Source of the DNA: Gammaproteobacteria bacterium
GTDB lineage: Bacteria; Pseudomonadota; Gammaproteobacteria; Steroidobacterales; Woeseiaceae
NCBI GenBank assembly: GCA_029881015.1
Contig: JAOUNK010000154.1
Location: 1-7,687 of the forward strand
DNA: 7,687 nucleotides
Reading direction: 5' to 3'
Shown: positions 5,427 through 7,687 of the stretch, piece after piece
How the letters are laid out: the number at the start of each line of letters is the position of its first letter
Numbering within the stretch: the stretch's first letter is position 1
Program-made: the position numbers and the translations under genes
The notes under the pieces: generated by a model
The model's input: the letters and a program-made list of their open reading frames with translations, nothing else
Database searches by the model: none
Told to the model about the DNA's origin: nothing

Positions 5427-6065
5427 ATGCGGCACATAATGGTTATGAATGCGAAGGGTGGTTGCGGGAAAAGCACCCTCGCTACAAACATAGCATCCTA
5501 CTTTGCAAACGAAGGCGCAGTCGTTGCGTTGGCTGATTACGACCCGCAGCGTTCGAGCCTCGACTGGCTCGAGCGGCGCCCGTCCGATCGGCCGGAAATT
5601 GCCGCTATTGCCGGGTTCAAGGACGGTCTTCGCCACGCGCCGCGTAACGCCGACATTCTTGTTATCGATGCACCAGCGCGTTCTCACGGCAAGGAACTGA
5701 CCAACCTGGTTGCGCATGCCGAAACGATCCTCGTGCCGGTTCTGCCGTCAACCATCGACATGCAAGCGACAACGACGTTTCTTGACGAGCTCAGGAGCGT
5801 CGGCAAGATTGCGCGCAAGCAGGCCAAGCTGGGCCTCGTGGCCAACCGCGTACGGGACAACACCCTGATCTTCGACGATCTCGATGAGTACCTGACCAAC
5901 GCGAAGGCCCCTTACATCGCGGCCTTGCGTGAAGCCCAGAATTACGTGCGTGCCTACACGCGTGGTCTCGGCATCTTCGAGCTGCCGGAGTACCTGGCCT
6001 GGCCCGATTGGGATGAGTGGGAGCCGGTCACCGCCTGGCTCCGGAGCAAACGCTCCCAGCCCTAG
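5427..6065 (+). CDS. Orphan ParA-family (MinD/ParA-type) ATPase
   Basis: A 212-residue P-loop ATPase of the ParA/MinD/Soj superfamily, which position cargo such as chromosome origins, plasmids or protein clusters by ATP-dependent dimerisation. Seen: the deviant Walker A KGGCGKST (10-17) with signature Lys10 and Lys15, the A' motif ALADYDPQRSS (35-44), Walker B ILVIDAPA (77-84) and NRVR (140-143). It lacks the N-terminal DNA-binding extension of plasmid ParA, and no ParB or other partner gene is adjacent, so the cargo is unknown. It is the only plus-strand gene here, diverging from dapF and converging with the SDR gene. Its stop TAG shares CTAG (6062-6065) with the stop of that gene. Small orphan ParA proteins are scattered through proteobacterial chromosomes; this one does not look like the chromosomal Soj next to parB, nor MinD, which has a C-terminal amphipathic helix not seen here. 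Composition matches the neighbours, so recent plasmid origin is not indicated. Confidence 0.9.
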   Translation: MRHIMVMNAKGGCGKSTLATNIASYFANEGAVVALADYDPQRSSLDWLERRPSDRPEIAAIAGFKDGLRHAPRNADILVIDAPARSHGKELTNLVAHAETILVPVLPSTIDMQATTTFLDELRSVGKIARKQAKLGLVANRVRDNTLIFDDLDEYLTNAKAPYIAALREAQNYVRAYTRGLGIFELPEYLAWPDWDEWEPVTAWLRSKRSQP

Positions 6066-6892
6066 AGCAGGCTGGCCCGGATCCCTTCCTCAGGCTTTGC
6101 ATAGCGCGGGGTGACGCCGAGTACCTCGCGCATCCGGGTTGTGTCCACGATGCGTGACGCCGACAGGAACGCCAGCCGGACAGCGGAGAACTCGCGCTCG
6201 GCCTGCGCGCGGCTGACCAGCCGGGGCGCCGGCAAGGCCGCCTGGCGTGCCACCTCCTGCGCAAACCAGGTCGCGCTGCGATTATCGCCGTCGCCTACGT
6301 TGTAGATGCCCGCCGGCGTATCCTCCCGCAGCGCCGCAATACAGCAGCTTGCGAGATCGTCGACGTGAATCCGGTTCCCGGGACCGGCGTCTTCTTCCGC
6401 CAGGAACGCGCCGCCTTCCCGGAGCCGCTGTACGGGCAGACGGCCAGGTCCATAGATTCCCGGTGCGCGGAGTATCACGAGGTCGAACCCGGCGCTTGCC
6501 GCTGCGCTCGCCAGGATCGACTCGGCCGCAATGCGAGCCGCGGCCATGCGGTTGCCCGGATCGACGGGCGCAGCTTCCGTCACGACGGCGCCCTTGCAGT
6601 CTCCGTAGACGCCGGTCGTGCTGATGTAGACAAAACGGGCCGGTCCCGGGTTCAGCAGTGACAGGAAACGCCGCAGGCGCCCGTCATGCTCGCCGTCAGG
6701 TGGGCAGGTATAAAGCACCGCGTAAGCCTCCGGCAGTGCAAGCGGGAGTGCCCCCTCACTGTCGAAATCGAATTCGTAAAACGGGCGGTCGGTGTCTATC
6801 GCCGTGCGACTCAGGCCCGCGACCTCGGCGGCGGGCAGCCGCTCCAGTACGCGACGGCCCGTGTACCCGGTCCCGGCAACGATCGTGAACAC
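6062..6892 (-). CDS. Atypical extended SDR / NAD(P)-dependent epimerase-like protein (YeeZ-like)
   Basis: 276 residues with a Rossmann fold: GTGYTG nucleotide-binding loop (7-12, GxGxxG style), FVYISTTGVYGD (87-98), VILRAPGIYGPGR (139-151), NRIHVDDLA (173-181) and YNVGDGDN (197-204), the pattern of extended or atypical SDRs such as YeeZ. The catalytic Tyr-x3-Lys of classical SDRs is absent: the aligned stretch reads NRMAAARIAAES (114-125). It may thus be a non-classical reductase/epimerase or a nucleotide-binding protein; the substrate is unknown. The start is GTG (6890-6892), supported by the Rossmann strand beginning at residue 2 and by lying 3 bases after the hemY stop; a weak AAAGAG overlaps the end of hemY. 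Probably co-transcribed with hemY. Its 3' end overlaps the parA stop by 4 bases with no terminator between. Confidence 0.85.
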   Translation of the reverse strand: MFTIVAGTGYTGRRVLERLPAAEVAGLSRTAIDTDRPFYEFDFDSEGALPLALPEAYAVLYTCPPDGEHDGRLRRFLSLLNPGPARFVYISTTGVYGDCKGAVVTEAAPVDPGNRMAAARIAAESILASAAASAGFDLVILRAPGIYGPGRLPVQRLREGGAFLAEEDAGPGNRIHVDDLASCCIAALREDTPAGIYNVGDGDNRSATWFAQEVARQAALPAPRLVSRAQAEREFSAVRLAFLSASRIVDTTRMREVLGVTPRYAKPEEGIRASLL

Positions 6893-6895
6893 GAC

Positions 6896-7687
6896 TTACT
6901 CTTTGTCGATGTGAGGTATGGCCGTCAATGGTTTCGCAGCGACCATACCCAGTCCGTCACGGTAGGCGTCGGCGGCGGCATCGGCCTCGCCCAGCTGGGT
7001 CAGCAGCGCACCGTACTCCTGGTAGGCCTCGGGCGTCGGGCGCATGCCGATCACGGTCTCGAGGTAGCTGCGCGCCTTGCCCCACAGCTCGTTGCGCAGG
7101 CACAGGCGGGCCGCGGCCAGCAGGAGATCGGGGTCTTCGCCGTGGTTTTTCAGCCAACCCTCGGCAATCTTCAGCTGCTTCGTTGTGTCGGTCGCCTCGA
7201 CCAGGCCGAACAGCCGCACCAGCGAGCCGCGCCAGCTCGACTTCAGTGCGCCTGCAAGCTCTTTCTGCGCCCGGTCGTGCAATCCGACCCGCAAGAGGCC
7301 GCGGTAGTAGGCCTCGAGCAGGGCTTCTTCCGATTTCAGGCCGCGCGGGATGCCTTTCCACGTCTGGTCGAGCACATCGACGTCGGCAGCGCGATCGAGC
7401 GCTTCCTTGTGCACCCGAATGGTCCAGGTGTCGAGCGTGCCCGGCTGGAGCTGAGTGTTCTTGCGCAGCCGTGGCAGGATCTCCCCGAGTGCCGCCCAGT
7501 CCTCGAGTTTGAAGTACAGGCGGCCCATCAAGGCCAGGGCATGCATGTGGTTCTTCGAGTCTTCCTCGAGCCGCCGCAGCGTTGCAAGGGCCTGCTCGTA
7601 CTGATTCCGGTCGAGCTGGAACTCGGCCTGGGTCAGGAGCACGGCGTTCGCGGCCTCCGGTGTTTCCTTGTAGGCGAGACGCAACCA
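6896..7687 (-). CDS. hemY: HemY-like TPR protein, C-terminal 263 residues (5' end outside window)
   Basis: Partial gene running off the right edge; the frame stays open to the last base (TGG codon at 7685-7687), so the in-frame TTG at 7682-7684 is not a real start. HemY is an inner-membrane protein with two N-terminal membrane segments and a periplasm-facing TPR region, linked by gene order to haem synthesis; its biochemical role is unclear, and it is not the protoporphyrinogen oxidase that bears the same name in Bacillus. Seen: TPR-like helices (QAEFQLDRNQYEQALATLRRLEE), then the family pattern ALLEAYYRGLLRVGLHDRAQKELAGALKSSW, LVRLFG, KIAEGWLKNHGEDPDLLLAAARLCLRNELWGKARSYLETVIGMRPTPEAYQEYGALLTQLGE. 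The membrane part is not in the window. hemC, hemD and hemX would be expected further right. The SDR gene follows after 3 bases. Confidence 0.88.
   Translation of the reverse strand, partial: WLRLAYKETPEAANAVLLTQAEFQLDRNQYEQALATLRRLEEDSKNHMHALALMGRLYFKLEDWAALGEILPRLRKNTQLQPGTLDTWTIRVHKEALDRAADVDVLDQTWKGIPRGLKSEEALLEAYYRGLLRVGLHDRAQKELAGALKSSWRGSLVRLFGLVEATDTTKQLKIAEGWLKNHGEDPDLLLAAARLCLRNELWGKARSYLETVIGMRPTPEAYQEYGALLTQLGEADAAADAYRDGLGMVAAKPLTAIPHIDKE

Noticed and set aside
7682..7684. TTG as the start of the hemY frame
   Set aside because: The frame stays open to the window edge, and HemY proteins have a further N-terminal membrane and TPR part; the gene is simply cut off.

Overview
The window is a stretch of GC-rich chromosome from a gammaproteobacterium. 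The evidence is the gene order dapF - DUF484 - xerC - hslV - hslU - ubiE, plus a HemY-type protein; both are hallmarks of that class. The protein sequences resemble E. coli closely enough to recognise the families, but they are clearly not enterobacterial. I cannot name the genus. No phage, insertion sequence, CRISPR, tRNA or rRNA gene is visible.

Right to centre (positions 7687 to 4473): the 3' two thirds of hemY enters from the right edge on the minus strand. It is followed after 3 bases by an atypical short-chain dehydrogenase/reductase (SDR) with a GTG start. A lone ParA-type ATPase gene on the plus strand (5427-6065) converges with the SDR, and their stop codons share one CTAG. ParA is divergent from dapF across a 123-base intergenic region that probably holds both promoters.

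Left half (5303 to 14), all minus strand and probably one transcription unit: dapF (lysine/peptidoglycan precursor), a DUF484 GAF-like protein, xerC (chromosome dimer resolution), hslV and hslU (protease and its unfoldase), and ubiE (quinone methylation). Spacings are tight (4-base overlap, 10 bases, 2 bases) except on either side of hslVU. There, two unrelated palindromic repeats sit: a 35-base perfect palindrome before hslV, and a cluster of three copies of a 25-base repeat after hslU.

The main anomalies are a one-base deletion that frameshifts hslU in an otherwise perfectly conserved gene, and the bracketing of hslVU by two REP-like repeat families. The frameshift is either a sequence error or a very recent loss of HslU. 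I do not see a convincing new multi-gene system. The remainder is housekeeping, with a ParA that lacks a partner and an SDR of unknown substrate as the least understood genes.
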